Assembly: GCA_963734295.1 (NCBI GenBank) | Contig: CAVTGS010000012.1 | Span: 248,001-312,000, forward strand | Direction of reading: 5' to 3' | DNA: 64,000 nucleotides | DNA from: JAEUMW01 sp963734295 | GTDB taxonomy: Bacteria; Pseudomonadota; Gammaproteobacteria; Burkholderiales; JAEUMW01 | Part shown: positions 1-8,075 of the stretch, piece after piece | Layout: the number at the start of each line of letters is the position of its first letter | Numbering within the stretch: the stretch's first letter is position 1 | The notes under the pieces: model-generated | Database searches by the model: none | What the model was told of the DNA's origin: nothing | The model's input: only the letters and a program-made list of their open reading frames with translations | Translations under genes and position numbers: made by a program

Positions 1-406
1 GGTGATCCAGGCGCGGCCGAAAGCGTTCGCCGTCGAGCGCGACTTGCCTCCCGAGTTACCGGTGCGCGGTTCGCCCGGGCAACTGCAGCAGGTGGTGATC
101 AACCTCGTGCAGAATGCGGCGGACGCGACCGCGGGCACGCCGAAGCCCAAGCTCGTCATCCGCGGCGAGATGCGCCACGGCCAGATCCAGGTGAGCTTTC
201 ACGACAACGGTCCCGGGATCGAGGAGTCGGTGCTGGACAAGGTCTTCGACCCCTTCTTCACCACCAAGCCGGTTGGGAAGGGCACGGGTCTGGGACTGTC
301 CATCGGCTACGGCATCGTCGAGCGCCATGGCGGGCGCCTCGCGGCCGCCAACCATCCGGAGGGCGGTGCGGTGTTCGTCCTCACGCTGCCGCTTGCCGGA
401 ATCTGA
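1..406 (+). CDS. Sensor histidine kinase, C-terminal ATPase part (5' truncated by window)
   Basis: This is the C-terminal end of a two-component histidine kinase; the sensory and dimerisation parts lie left of the window. The visible ~134 residues form the GHKL ATP-binding domain: an N-box around INLVQNAADAT, a G1 box DNGPGIEE, an F-box FDPFFTTKP and a G2 box GKGTGLGLSIGYGI. The NtrB/DctB-like spacing suggests a kinase of that class. No partner response regulator follows; the next gene is a metal permease read in the same direction after about 100 bases. The input signal cannot be told from this fragment. Confidence 0.9.
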   Translation, partial: VIQARPKAFAVERDLPPELPVRGSPGQLQQVVINLVQNAADATAGTPKPKLVIRGEMRHGQIQVSFHDNGPGIEESVLDKVFDPFFTTKPVGKGTGLGLSIGYGIVERHGGRLAAANHPEGGAVFVLTLPLAGI

Positions 407-451
407 CGCCAGCTTCGAATGACGCACTATTGCGATGAGCATTAAGATCAA

Positions 452-481
452 TTGATAAGAGTTCTTAAGCAGCGCTATGAT
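452..481 (+). promoter_or_regulatory. Candidate sigma-70 promoter of the nickel/cobalt permease
   Basis: TTGATA at 452-457 and TATGAT at 476-481 are 18 bases apart in an AT-rich patch of an otherwise GC-rich region. A start of transcription near 488 would leave a short leader just covering the GGAG ribosome binding site at 491-494. I see no clear NikR-type operator. Confidence 0.35.
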
Positions 482-502
482 TCGGTACAGGGAGAAAAAA
501 AC

Positions 503-1331
503 ATGGAGACACCGGCTGGCGACTGGGTCGCGCTCGCAGCGCTCGCGTTCACGCTCGGCTTGAAGCACGGGCTCGACGCCGATCACCTGGCCACGATCGA
601 TGGGCTGACCCGCTTCAACGCCCGGGCACGCCCGGCGATGGCGCGCTGGTGCGGGGCGCTTTTCTCCCTGGGTCACGGCGCGGTCGTGGTGGTGGTCGCC
701 GTCACTGTCGGCACGGTGGCGCGACAGTGGGAAGTCCCCGCCTGGGCGGGGGACCTCGGGGCCTGGATCTCCATCGCATTTCTGCTTGCGCTCGGCCTCC
801 TCAACCTCACGGACGGTGCTGCGCACGGACCCGGACGGAGTCGTGCGTCCGGTCGGCCTCAAGAGCGGTAGCTCGGCCCGCCTGCAGCAGACCGACAGTC
901 CCTGGCTGGTCGCCGGCGTCGGCGCGCTCTTCGCGCTTTCCTTCGACACCATGAGCCAGGCCGCCCTGTTCGCGCTGATGGGCGCGCAGTTCGGCAGCTG
1001 GGTCTACGCCGCTGCGCTGGGGCTCGCGTTCATGGTCGGCATGCTCGTCACCGACGCGCTCAACGGCCTGTGGATTTCGCGGCTCCTCTGCCGTGCCGAC
1101 GACGTCGCTCGCATCGCTTCCCGCACCATGGCGTTGACCGTGGCGGGGCTCTCGCTGCTGGTGGCCGGATTCGGCGCGGCCCGCTATCTCTCGCCGGCGG
1201 TCGACGCCTGGAGTGAAGGCAGGGAGCTCAGCTTCGGAATCGGCGCCATTGCCGTCATCGCGTTGAGCTTTCTGTTCGCGATGCGCCTCGCGCGTCCTGC
1301 GCTCACATCCGGATCCTGGTCCAAGACGTAA
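503..1331 (+). CDS. HoxN/HupN/NixA-family nickel/cobalt permease (one frame break near 811)
   Basis: This is an inner-membrane Ni2+/Co2+ transporter of the NiCoT family. The signature is the first-helix motif GLKHGLDADHLATIDGLTR (H-x4-D-H type), followed by hydrophobic helices and a second half containing ALSFDTMSQAALFA and a MLVTDALNG helix. The ATG at 503 is preferred over an in-frame start at 452 because GGAG lies eight bases upstream and the permease homology begins there. The reading frame breaks near 811; removing one base restores a continuous LLNL-TVLRTDPD reading, so the gene is probably intact in the organism, at about 275 residues. The TonB receptor directly downstream suggests a joint outer- and inner-membrane uptake route for nickel or cobalt. 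Confidence 0.85.
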
Positions 1332-1368
1332 GGGATTTCGCAGAGCCCATTTTCTTTGGGACGCGGTT

Positions 1369-3451
1369 ATGAAGAACAGACATAATCGCTTAACCTTGCC
1401 GCGTCATGTTGGTGGCCGTCCTCGCTCTCGCGCCCATGTGCGACGACCCTTGCCGCAGGACAACGACCGTGGCACCGAAGGTCGACGTGATCGCCCGCTA
1501 CGAGTTCGAGCCCGGCACCGGCGACTCGGCGAGCGAGGGCTTCGTCACCCGCGAGGGCATCCTCGCAGCGTCCGCTGCTGCGCCCCGGCGAAGTGCTCGA
1601 GACGGTGCCCGGGCATGGTCGTCACGCAGCACTCCGGCGACGGCAAGGCGAACCAGTACTTCCTGCGCGGCTACAACCTCGACCACGGCACCGACTTCGC
1701 CACCTGGGTCGCGGGCATGCCGGTCAACCAGCCGACCAATGCCCATGGCCAGGGGTACATGGATCTCAACTTCGTGATCCCGGAGCTCGTCTCCGGGCTC
1801 TTGTTCAAGAAGGGACCCTACTACGCCGAGGACGGCGACTTCGCGTCCGTGGGCTCGGCGCGAATCTTCTACGTCGACAAGCTGCCGTCGAACATCGCCA
1901 CCGCTGACCGGCGGCTCATACGGCTACGCTCGCGCGGTCATGGCGGGATCGCCCGAGGTGGGTCCCGGCAACCTCGTCTACGGCGTCGAGTATCAGCACA
2001 GCAACGGGCCGTGGGTGGAACCCGCCAACTTCAACAAGTACAACGGCGTGTTGCGTTACGCCCAGGGCACGCCGGACAACGGCTTCAACGTCACCGCGAT
2101 GGGCTACTACGCGAACTGGGGTTCCACCGACCAGATTCCCCTGCGCGCCGTCGACAGCGGTCTCATCGATCGCTTCGGCGCCGTCGACACGACCGATGGC
2201 GGCAGCTCCCAGCGCTTGAGCCTGTCCGGCGAATGGCGGCAGTCCGAGGGCAACGTCAGCCGCGCACGCGAACCTGTACGCGGTGCGCTCGCGCCTGAAC
2301 CTCTTCTCGAACTTCACCTACCTGCTCGACAACCCCGAGAACGGCGACCAGTTCAAGCAGGCGGAGAACCGCACGCTCTTCGGCGGCACCGCGAATCAGA
2401 CCTGGCTCACCCAGTGGGGCGGCCGTCCCGTGACGCAACACGCGTCGGGGTGCAGTTGCGGCGTGATCGCCTGAACCCCGTGGCGCTTTATGCCACGCAG
2501 GCGCGACAGATCCTGTCCACGACCCGCGAAGACCAGGTCACCATCATCAATCCGCAGGCCTATCTCTCCAACTCCATCGAGTGGACGCCCTGGTTCCGCA
2601 CGCTCGCCGGTCTGCGCTACGACTACTTCCGCTTCGACGTCGACAGCGACCGCTTCGTGAACTCCGGCGACAAGTCCGATTCGCAGGTCTCGCCGAAGAT
2701 CTCCGCGATCTTCGGCCCGTGGGCGCAGACCGAGCTCTTCCTCAACTGGGGCAAGGGCCTGCACAGCAACGACGCGCGCGGCACCACGACCCGCATCGAT
2801 CCGAAGACCGGCGAGCTCGTGCAGCCGGTGACGCCGGTGGTCTCGACCTACGGCTACGAAGCCGGATTGCGCAGCCAGCCGCTGCCGGGCCTCAACACTA
2901 CGCTTGCAGTCTGGGCGCTCGAGCAGGACTCCGAACTGCTCTTCATCGGCGACGCGGGGACCACCGAGGCGAGCCGGGCTTCGAAGCGCTCCGGCGTCGA
3001 ATGGCTCGTGCAGTACGTGCCCACGAGCTGGCTCGCCATGGATCTCGCCCTCGCCTTCACCCGCGCGCGCTTCACCGAATTCGATCCTGCGGGCGATCGC
3101 ATTCCCGGCGCGCCGGGCACGGTGGGATCGGCGGGCATCACGGTCGGCAATCTGAACGGATTGTTCGGCAGCCTGCGCTGGCGCTACATCGGCAACGTGC
3201 CCCTCATCGAGGACAACAGCGTGCGCGGTCGAAGTCGCTCTCGCAGTTCAACGGACGCGTCGGGCTATGCCCTGAACGATCAATGGCGCGTGTGGCTCGA
3301 TGTGTTCAACATCTTCAACAGCGGCGACAACGACATCGAGTACTACTACGTGTCGCGCCTGCCCGGCGAGCCCGCCGAGGGCATCGCGGACCGGCACTTC
3401 CATCCGGTGGAACCGAGGATCTTCAGGGTGAGCGTGTCGGCGGCGTTTTGA
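1369..3451 (+). pseudogene. TonB-dependent outer-membrane receptor with about seven frame breaks
   Basis: The three forward frames together spell one TonB-dependent receptor of about 690 residues. A weak signal region is followed by a plug (PLLRPGEVLETVPG, then VTQHSGDGKANQYFLRGYN, then the HGQGYMDLNF segment), barrel strands, and the terminal strand ending RIFRVSVSAAF, where the final aromatic is typical of outer-membrane barrels. Frame changes are needed near 1570, 1611, 1905, 2268, 2430, 3225 and 3262; five are repaired by removing one base and two by adding one. The gene may be truly decayed, but the window has similar breaks in essential genes, so sequence error is likely. Following a NiCoT permease, its ligand is plausibly a nickel or cobalt chelate; this is inference. 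Confidence 0.85.
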
Positions 3452-3463
3452 GCGGTACCGTCG

Positions 3464-3482
3464 AGGCGGCCTTCGGCCGCCT
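3464..3482. terminator. UUCG-capped hairpin between convergent genes
   Basis: AGGCGGCC (3464-3471) and GGCCGCCT (3475-3482) are perfect complements around a TTC loop, giving a C(UUCG)G-type cap. It sits between the convergent TonB receptor and iscA. There is no strong T-run, so it may be a weak or bidirectional terminator. Confidence 0.45.
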
Positions 3483-3504
3483 ATGTCGCGAAACCGAAAC
3501 CGCT

Positions 3505-3828
3505 TCACACGTTGAAGCTCTCTCCGCAGCCGCAGCTCGCCTTCACGTTCGGATTGTTGAACTTGAAGGCGGCGTTCAAGCCCTCGCGCGCGTAATCGAC
3601 CTCCATCCCGTCCAGTGCAGAGAAGCTCTTGGGATCGACCAGCACGGTCACGCCGTGACTCTCGAAACGCAGATCGGAAGGCTCAGTGTCGTCGGCAAAC
3701 GCAACTTGGTAGGCCAGCCCCGAGCAGCCGACCGTTTTCACGCCCAAGCGCAGACCGAGGCCCTTCCCCCGCTTCGCAAGAGAGCTCGACACGTGGGCGG
3801 CGGCCCGTTCAGTCAGTGTGATTGCCAT
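3505..3828 (-). CDS. iscA: IscA-type iron-sulfur cluster carrier (HesB family)
   Basis: A 107-residue A-type carrier that passes Fe-S clusters from the assembly machinery to target apoproteins in the cytosol. The three conserved cysteines are present: one in VGCSGLAY and two in the C-terminal CGCGESF. The N-terminal ITLTERAAAHV matches the family start, and the length is normal. It is the last gene of the leftward run iscR–cysteine desulfurase–iscA. The scaffold gene iscU, which normally sits between the desulfurase and iscA, is absent here, as are hscBA and fdx. ErpA is the nearest alternative, but the context favours IscA. Confidence 0.9.
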   Translation of the reverse strand: MAITLTERAAAHVSSSLAKRGKGLGLRLGVKTVGCSGLAYQVAFADDTEPSDLRFESHGVTVLVDPKSFSALDGMEVDYAREGLNAAFKFNNPNVKASCGCGESFNV

Positions 3829-3888
3829 GGTGTGAACCTGATTCCTGAATGGTTACGGATTGAATCTTACCCCGATCTCGCGTCGCGT

Positions 3889-5034
3889 TTACGCGGTGAG
3901 CGCCGTGAGCCCGCGCAGCCGCCCGACCACGCGGGCGAGGGCGACGAGGAAGGCTTGCAATTGGGCGGCCGTGTTCGGTTCGCCGAGGCTCACCCGCACC
4001 GCGCCGCGCGCCAATTCCGCGGCCACTCCCATCGCCAGCAGCGTCGCGCTCGGCTCGGGGTTCGCGCTCGAGCACGCGGCGCCGCTCGCGACGGCGTAGC
4101 CGGCGCGATCCAGCTCCACGACGAGGGTCTCGCCCTCGATGCCGGGGAGCGCGAAGTAGCTCGTATTGGACAGCCGCTCGGCGCCCGCCCCGAAGACGAC
4201 CGCGCCGAGGTCGCGCAAGCCCGCTTCCAGGCTGTCCCGCAGCGTGCGGAGCCGCGCCGGCGTTTCCTGGAGGCGGGCCACCGCCAATTCGCACGCGGCA
4301 CCGAAACCGACGATGGCGGGGACGTTGAGCGTACCGGAGCGCAGCCCCCGTTCGTGCCCGCCGCCGCGCATGATCGGCTCGAGCTGCAGGCGCTTGTCGA
4401 CCACCAGCGCCCCCGCCCCCTTGGGTCCGTAGATCTTGTGCGCCGAGAGGGTCATCGCGTCGACGCCGAGACGCGCGAAATCTACCGGCACCTTGCCCAG
4501 TGCCTGAACCGCGTCGGTATGGGTCACGGCACCTTGCGCCCGCGCCATCTCCGCCGCGCGCACCACATCCTGGAGGACGCCTGTTTCGTTGTTGGCGAGC
4601 ATCACCGACACGACGCCGGTCGGCTTCTGGAGTGCTTCCTCGAGGTCGGAAAACGCGAGACGCCCGGCGCCGTCCACGGCGATGCGGTGCAGGCTCCAGC
4701 CGCGCCGGGCGAGGGCAGCCGCGGGCTTGGCGACGCACGGATGCTCGATGGCGCTGACTGCGATCTGACCGGGATTCAGGCGGGCTGCGGCACCCTGGAC
4801 GAAGAGGTTGTTGGCCTCGGTGCCGCTGCTCGTGAAGACCACCTGGCCCGCCTGCACGCCCACTGCCTGTGCGACCTGCTCGCGGGCGCAGTTCACCGCC
4901 CGCAATGCGACGGTACCGAAGCCGTGACGGCTCGCCGCGTTTCCGTAGTGCTGCCGCAGGAAGGGCAGCATCGCCTCGAACACCGGTTCAGCGATCGGTG
5001 TGGTCGCGTTGTGGTCGAGATATACGGCGGTCAC
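3889..5034 (-). CDS. iscS: Cysteine desulfurase (IscS/NifS family)
   Basis: A PLP-dependent enzyme that takes sulfur from cysteine as an enzyme-bound persulfide and supplies it for Fe-S clusters and thio-modifications. At 381 residues it is slightly shorter than E. coli IscS. It begins with the typical YLDHNATTPI, has the PLP lysine in LSAHKIYGPKGAG, and the sulfur-accepting cysteine in VASGAACSSANPEPS. The next gene upstream is iscR, 13 bases away, and iscA lies downstream, so the three are probably co-transcribed under IscR control. The short form and the missing iscU leave open whether it is a NifS-like paralogue rather than the main IscS. Confidence 0.92.
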   Translation of the reverse strand: MTAVYLDHNATTPIAEPVFEAMLPFLRQHYGNAASRHGFGTVALRAVNCAREQVAQAVGVQAGQVVFTSSGTEANNLFVQGAAARLNPGQIAVSAIEHPCVAKPAAALARRGWSLHRIAVDGAGRLAFSDLEEALQKPTGVVSVMLANNETGVLQDVVRAAEMARAQGAVTHTDAVQALGKVPVDFARLGVDAMTLSAHKIYGPKGAGALVVDKRLQLEPIMRGGGHERGLRSGTLNVPAIVGFGAACELAVARLQETPARLRTLRDSLEAGLRDLGAVVFGAGAERLSNTSYFALPGIEGETLVVELDRAGYAVASGAACSSANPEPSATLLAMGVAAELARGAVRVSLGEPNTAAQLQAFLVALARVVGRLRGLTALTA

Positions 5035-5047
5035 CGGGTGGTGAGGC

Positions 5048-5530
5048 TCAGACCGCGACGCTCGGCGTCACCCGTTTCGCCTCGCCGTCCGGCCGTTCGA
5101 CCCGCTGCATGACGACGACTTCTTCGGTGCCGTCACCGCGGACAAGCTGGGCAAGGTCGACCGAGTGGAGGTAGTCGAAGATCACCTTGTTCAGGTTCTG
5201 CCACAGATCGTGGGTAAGGCATTTCTGGTCGTCCTTGCAGTTTTGCATGCCGTGACAGCGGGTGGCGTCGATGGGCTCGTCCACCGCGAGGATGATGTCT
5301 GCGACCGTGATCTGAGGCAGCGTCTTGGCGAGGCGGTAGCCGCCGCCGGGGCCGCGCACGCTCGACACGAGCCCGTAGCGGCGGAGCTTGCCGAAAAGCT
5401 GTTCGAGGTAGGAGAGGGAAATCTGCTGTCGCTCCGAGATATCCGACAAGGTCACGGGCCCGTTTCCGGTCCGCATGGCCAGGTCCATCATCGCCGTCAC
5501 GGCGAACCGCCCCTTCGTGGTCAAGCGCAT
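5048..5530 (-). CDS. iscR: IscR, Rrf2-family [2Fe-2S] transcription regulator
   Basis: A DNA-binding repressor/activator that senses Fe-S status and controls Fe-S assembly genes. The start MRLTTKGRFAVTAMMD is the family N-terminus; the ATG at 5530 has GGAGGT seven bases upstream, so a possible start five codons earlier is less likely. The winged-helix part includes VRGPGGGYRLAK. The cluster ligands are visible as C-x5-C-x5-C-x2-H in RCHGMQNCKDDQKCLTH, matching the ligand pattern of E. coli IscR, so it should bind a cluster. Length is 160 residues. It heads the iscR–iscS–iscA run and lies just downstream of cysE, linking cysteine supply to its use. Confidence 0.95.
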   Translation of the reverse strand: MRLTTKGRFAVTAMMDLAMRTGNGPVTLSDISERQQISLSYLEQLFGKLRRYGLVSSVRGPGGGYRLAKTLPQITVADIILAVDEPIDATRCHGMQNCKDDQKCLTHDLWQNLNKVIFDYLHSVDLAQLVRGDGTEEVVVMQRVERPDGEAKRVTPSVAV

Positions 5531-5618
5531 GTTCTCTACCTCCAAGTGAAGTCAAGAGAAACAATCGGTTAGGCCACGATCCCGACGGCTCTGCTCGACA
5601 TTGCGTTACCCGAAGCAA

Positions 5619-6371
5619 TTAGTCAACGATCCGATTCAGGTAGTTCGCGTCGAACTTGTCCGCGGTCGCCTTTTCGTCTTCGACCGGCACGCCGAGGCGC
5701 TTCAGTTGCTGCAGGATGTATTCGATGCGGTGGTCGGTGGTGACCGTGTGGTCGAGCATCTGGTGCACGGCCTTCACCATGGGATCGTTCATGTCGCCGC
5801 TCACGGCGTAGGCCGAGAACACGAGATTCGCCGCCTGCTCCGCGACTTTCCGCTGCTGCGCCTCGTCCACGATGCGGGCCGGAATCCCGACGGCGGTCGC
5901 TCCGGGCGGCACCTCCTTGACCACCACCGCATTCGAGCCGATCTTGGCGCCGTCGCCGATCAGAATCGGCCCGAGGATCTTGGCACCGGCACCGACGATG
6001 ACGCCGTTGCCCAGGGTCGGGTGACGTTTGCCCTGGTTCCACGAGGTGCCGCCCAGGGTGACCCCGTGATAGAGCGTGCAGTCGTCGCCGATCTCCGCCG
6101 TCTGGCCGATGACCACCCCCATGCCGTGGTCGATGAAGAAGCGCCGCCCGATCCGCGCACCGGGGTGAATCTCGATCCCCGTCAGCCAGCGGGCGATGTG
6201 CGAGACGAAGCGCGCGGCCCACTTGAGCCCCATCCGCCAGAGCCGGCTCGAGAGGCGGTGAAAGAGCAGCGCGTGAAATCCCGGGTAACAGGTGACGACC
6301 TCCCAGGTGCTGCGGGCAGCCGGGTCCCGGTCGAAGACGACACTGATCTCTTCCTTGATGCGCTCCAGCAT
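5619..6371 (-). CDS. cysE: Serine O-acetyltransferase
   Basis: Makes O-acetylserine from serine and acetyl-CoA, the committed step of cysteine synthesis. The protein has 250 residues: a helical N-terminal part (MLERIKEEISVVFDRDPAAR) and a left-handed hexapeptide-repeat beta helix with the conserved FIDHGMGVVIGQTAEIGDD and HGVTLGGT, ending in GIPARIV followed by a tail. The short form without the long E. coli N-terminal extension is the EpsC-like type. It lies between trmJ and iscR on the same strand, a common order in betaproteobacteria, so sulfur-amino-acid supply and Fe-S assembly may be co-regulated. Confidence 0.95.
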   Translation of the reverse strand: MLERIKEEISVVFDRDPAARSTWEVVTCYPGFHALLFHRLSSRLWRMGLKWAARFVSHIARWLTGIEIHPGARIGRRFFIDHGMGVVIGQTAEIGDDCTLYHGVTLGGTSWNQGKRHPTLGNGVIVGAGAKILGPILIGDGAKIGSNAVVVKEVPPGATAVGIPARIVDEAQQRKVAEQAANLVFSAYAVSGDMNDPMVKAVHQMLDHTVTTDHRIEYILQQLKRLGVPVEDEKATADKFDANYLNRIVD

Positions 6372-6404
6372 GGCGAGTGACAGACGAAACAGATACCTAC
6401 GATT

Positions 6405-7187
6405 CTAGTCGACTATGGCGGGCCCATGTTCCGCAGCGGGGTCGTCCGCCCGTGCTGCGGACGGCCGATCGGCCTGGATCGCCTTCAGCAGGCCGCGGAG
6501 CAGGGAGACCTCTTCCTTTTCGAGCCGGGCGCGGGTAAAGAGGCGTCGCATGCGCTGCGTGAGCCGCCGCGGTTTGCGCGGATCGAGGAAACCGCTCTCG
6601 CGCATCACCTGCAGCAGATGGAGATGGAACGCTTCCACTTCCTCGAACGACGCGGGCTCGAACACCTCCGGTGCGGGCAGGCCGCCGGCCCCGGCCGCTA
6701 CGCGCAGCTCATAGGTCATGATCTGCACCGCGGCGGCGAGGTTGAGGGACGAATAGGCCGGGTTCGCGGGGATGTGGACGATGCGCTGGCAGAGGTTCAC
6801 CTGCTCGCGCGTGAGGCCGCTCGACTCGCGCCCGAAGACGAGCGCCACGTCTCCCGCGGCGGCCTCCGCGAGCACGAGCGGCGCGGCGTCCCGCGGCGCC
6901 AGCGCGGGCTGGCCGAGCTCGCGGCTGCGTGCGGTGAGCGCAGCCGCGAACACCGTGCCCCGCAGCGCATCCGCGAGGCTCGCGCAGACCGTGGCGCCCG
7001 CGAGCACGTCGCGCGCGTTCGACGCGCGGGCATCGGCTTCGGGATCAGGAAAGGCGAGTGGCGCGACCAGGTACAAGCGGGCGAGCCCCATGGTCTTCAG
7101 CGCGCGCGCCGCGGCCCCGATGTTCCCCGGATGGGTGGTGTTGCAGAGGACGACGCGGACCCGGTCGAGCGCCGCTTCGCCGCTCAT
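6405..7187 (-). CDS. trmJ: TrmJ, tRNA (cytidine/uridine-32-2'-O)-methyltransferase
   Basis: A SPOUT-class methyltransferase that modifies the ribose of position 32 in the tRNA anticodon loop with SAM. The 260-residue product starts MSGEAALDRVRVVLCNTTHP; earlier in-frame codons would overlap suhB on the other strand and lack homology. Family motifs are HPGNIGAAARALKTMG near the N-terminus and the knot motifs LVFGRESSGLTREQ and IPANPAYSSLNLAAAVQI. It is divergent from suhB, only 49 bases away, the arrangement also seen in gammaproteobacteria. Confidence 0.93.
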   Translation of the reverse strand: MSGEAALDRVRVVLCNTTHPGNIGAAARALKTMGLARLYLVAPLAFPDPEADARASNARDVLAGATVCASLADALRGTVFAAALTARSRELGQPALAPRDAAPLVLAEAAAGDVALVFGRESSGLTREQVNLCQRIVHIPANPAYSSLNLAAAVQIMTYELRVAAGAGGLPAPEVFEPASFEEVEAFHLHLLQVMRESGFLDPRKPRRLTQRMRRLFTRARLEKEEVSLLRGLLKAIQADRPSAARADDPAAEHGPAIVD

Positions 7188-7236
7188 AATAGAATCTGGC
7201 TTTTCAATCCCGCTCGTTCTCGATTCCCGCCCGTCC

Positions 7237-8072
7237 ATGCACCCGATGCTCAACACTGCGGTGAAAGCCGCGCGCCGTGCCGGCGCTCTGATCAACCGCG
7301 CCTCCGGCGATCTGGATCGCATTCCGGTGCAGGACAAGACCTGCAATGACTTCGTCACGGAGGTCGATCGCGCGGCCGAGGCCGCGATCATCGAACTGCT
7401 GCACGAAGCCTATCCGAAGCACGCAATTCTAGCAGAGGAGAGCGGCCGCACCGGCGCTTCGGACTACGTCTGGATCATCGATCCCCTCGACGGCACCACG
7501 AATTTCCTGCACGGGCTGCCGCAGTTCTCGGTGTCGATCGCGCTCGTCGAGCGCGGCGTGCCCACGCAGGCGGTCGTCTACGATCCGTCCGCGCAATGAG
7601 CTCTACACCGCGAGCCGCGGTGCCGGCGCGTTCCTGAACGACCGGCGGCTTCGCGTGAGCAAGCGCACCCGGCTCAAGGGGGCGCTCGTCGGGACCGGCT
7701 TCCCCTATCGCGAGTTCTCGCACGTCGACGACCTATCTCGGCATCTTTCGCGATCTCATCGGCTGCACGGCCGGGTTGCGTCGCCCCGGTTCGGCCGCGC
7801 TCGACCTCGCCTACGTCGCGGCCGGCCGCTACGACGGCTTCTTCGAGATCGGGCTGAAGGCGTGGGACATCGCGGCCGGCGCCTTGCTCATCACGGAAGC
7901 GGGGGGGCTCGTGGGCGACCTGGAAGGCGAGAACCGCCACCTCGAATCCGGGCATGTGGTCGCCGGCAACCCCAAGGTCTTCGCGCAGCTCTTGCAGGTG
8001 ATCGCGCCGCATCTCACGCCTGCGCTTCGCGCGCAACCCGCCGCACCCGCGCACCCGGCCCGCACCGCCTGA
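7237..8072 (+). CDS. suhB: Inositol-1-monophosphatase family protein SuhB (two frame breaks)
   Basis: A Mg-dependent inositol monophosphatase-fold protein; in E. coli SuhB also acts in rRNA antitermination. It starts MHPMLNTAVKAARRAG. The metal-site motifs are the EE of ILAEESG and WIIDPLDGTTNFLHG, then LRRPGSAALDLAYVAAGRYD and the final-domain KAWDIAAGALLITEAGG. The frame breaks near 7591 and near 7732; each is repaired by removing one base, giving about 277 residues. Both breaks lie in conserved protein, so sequence error is more likely than loss. mutS begins four bases after the stop, so the two are probably co-transcribed. Confidence 0.92.
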
Positions 8073-8075
8073 CCC

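Noticed and set aside
2581..5112. 843-codon open frame on the plus strand
   Set aside because: Crosses the receptor end, iscA and the desulfurase antisense; no recognisable protein.
5531..5618. IscR binding site ahead of iscR
   Set aside because: TTGACT and AT-rich patches are present but I could not match a convincing type 1 or type 2 IscR motif.
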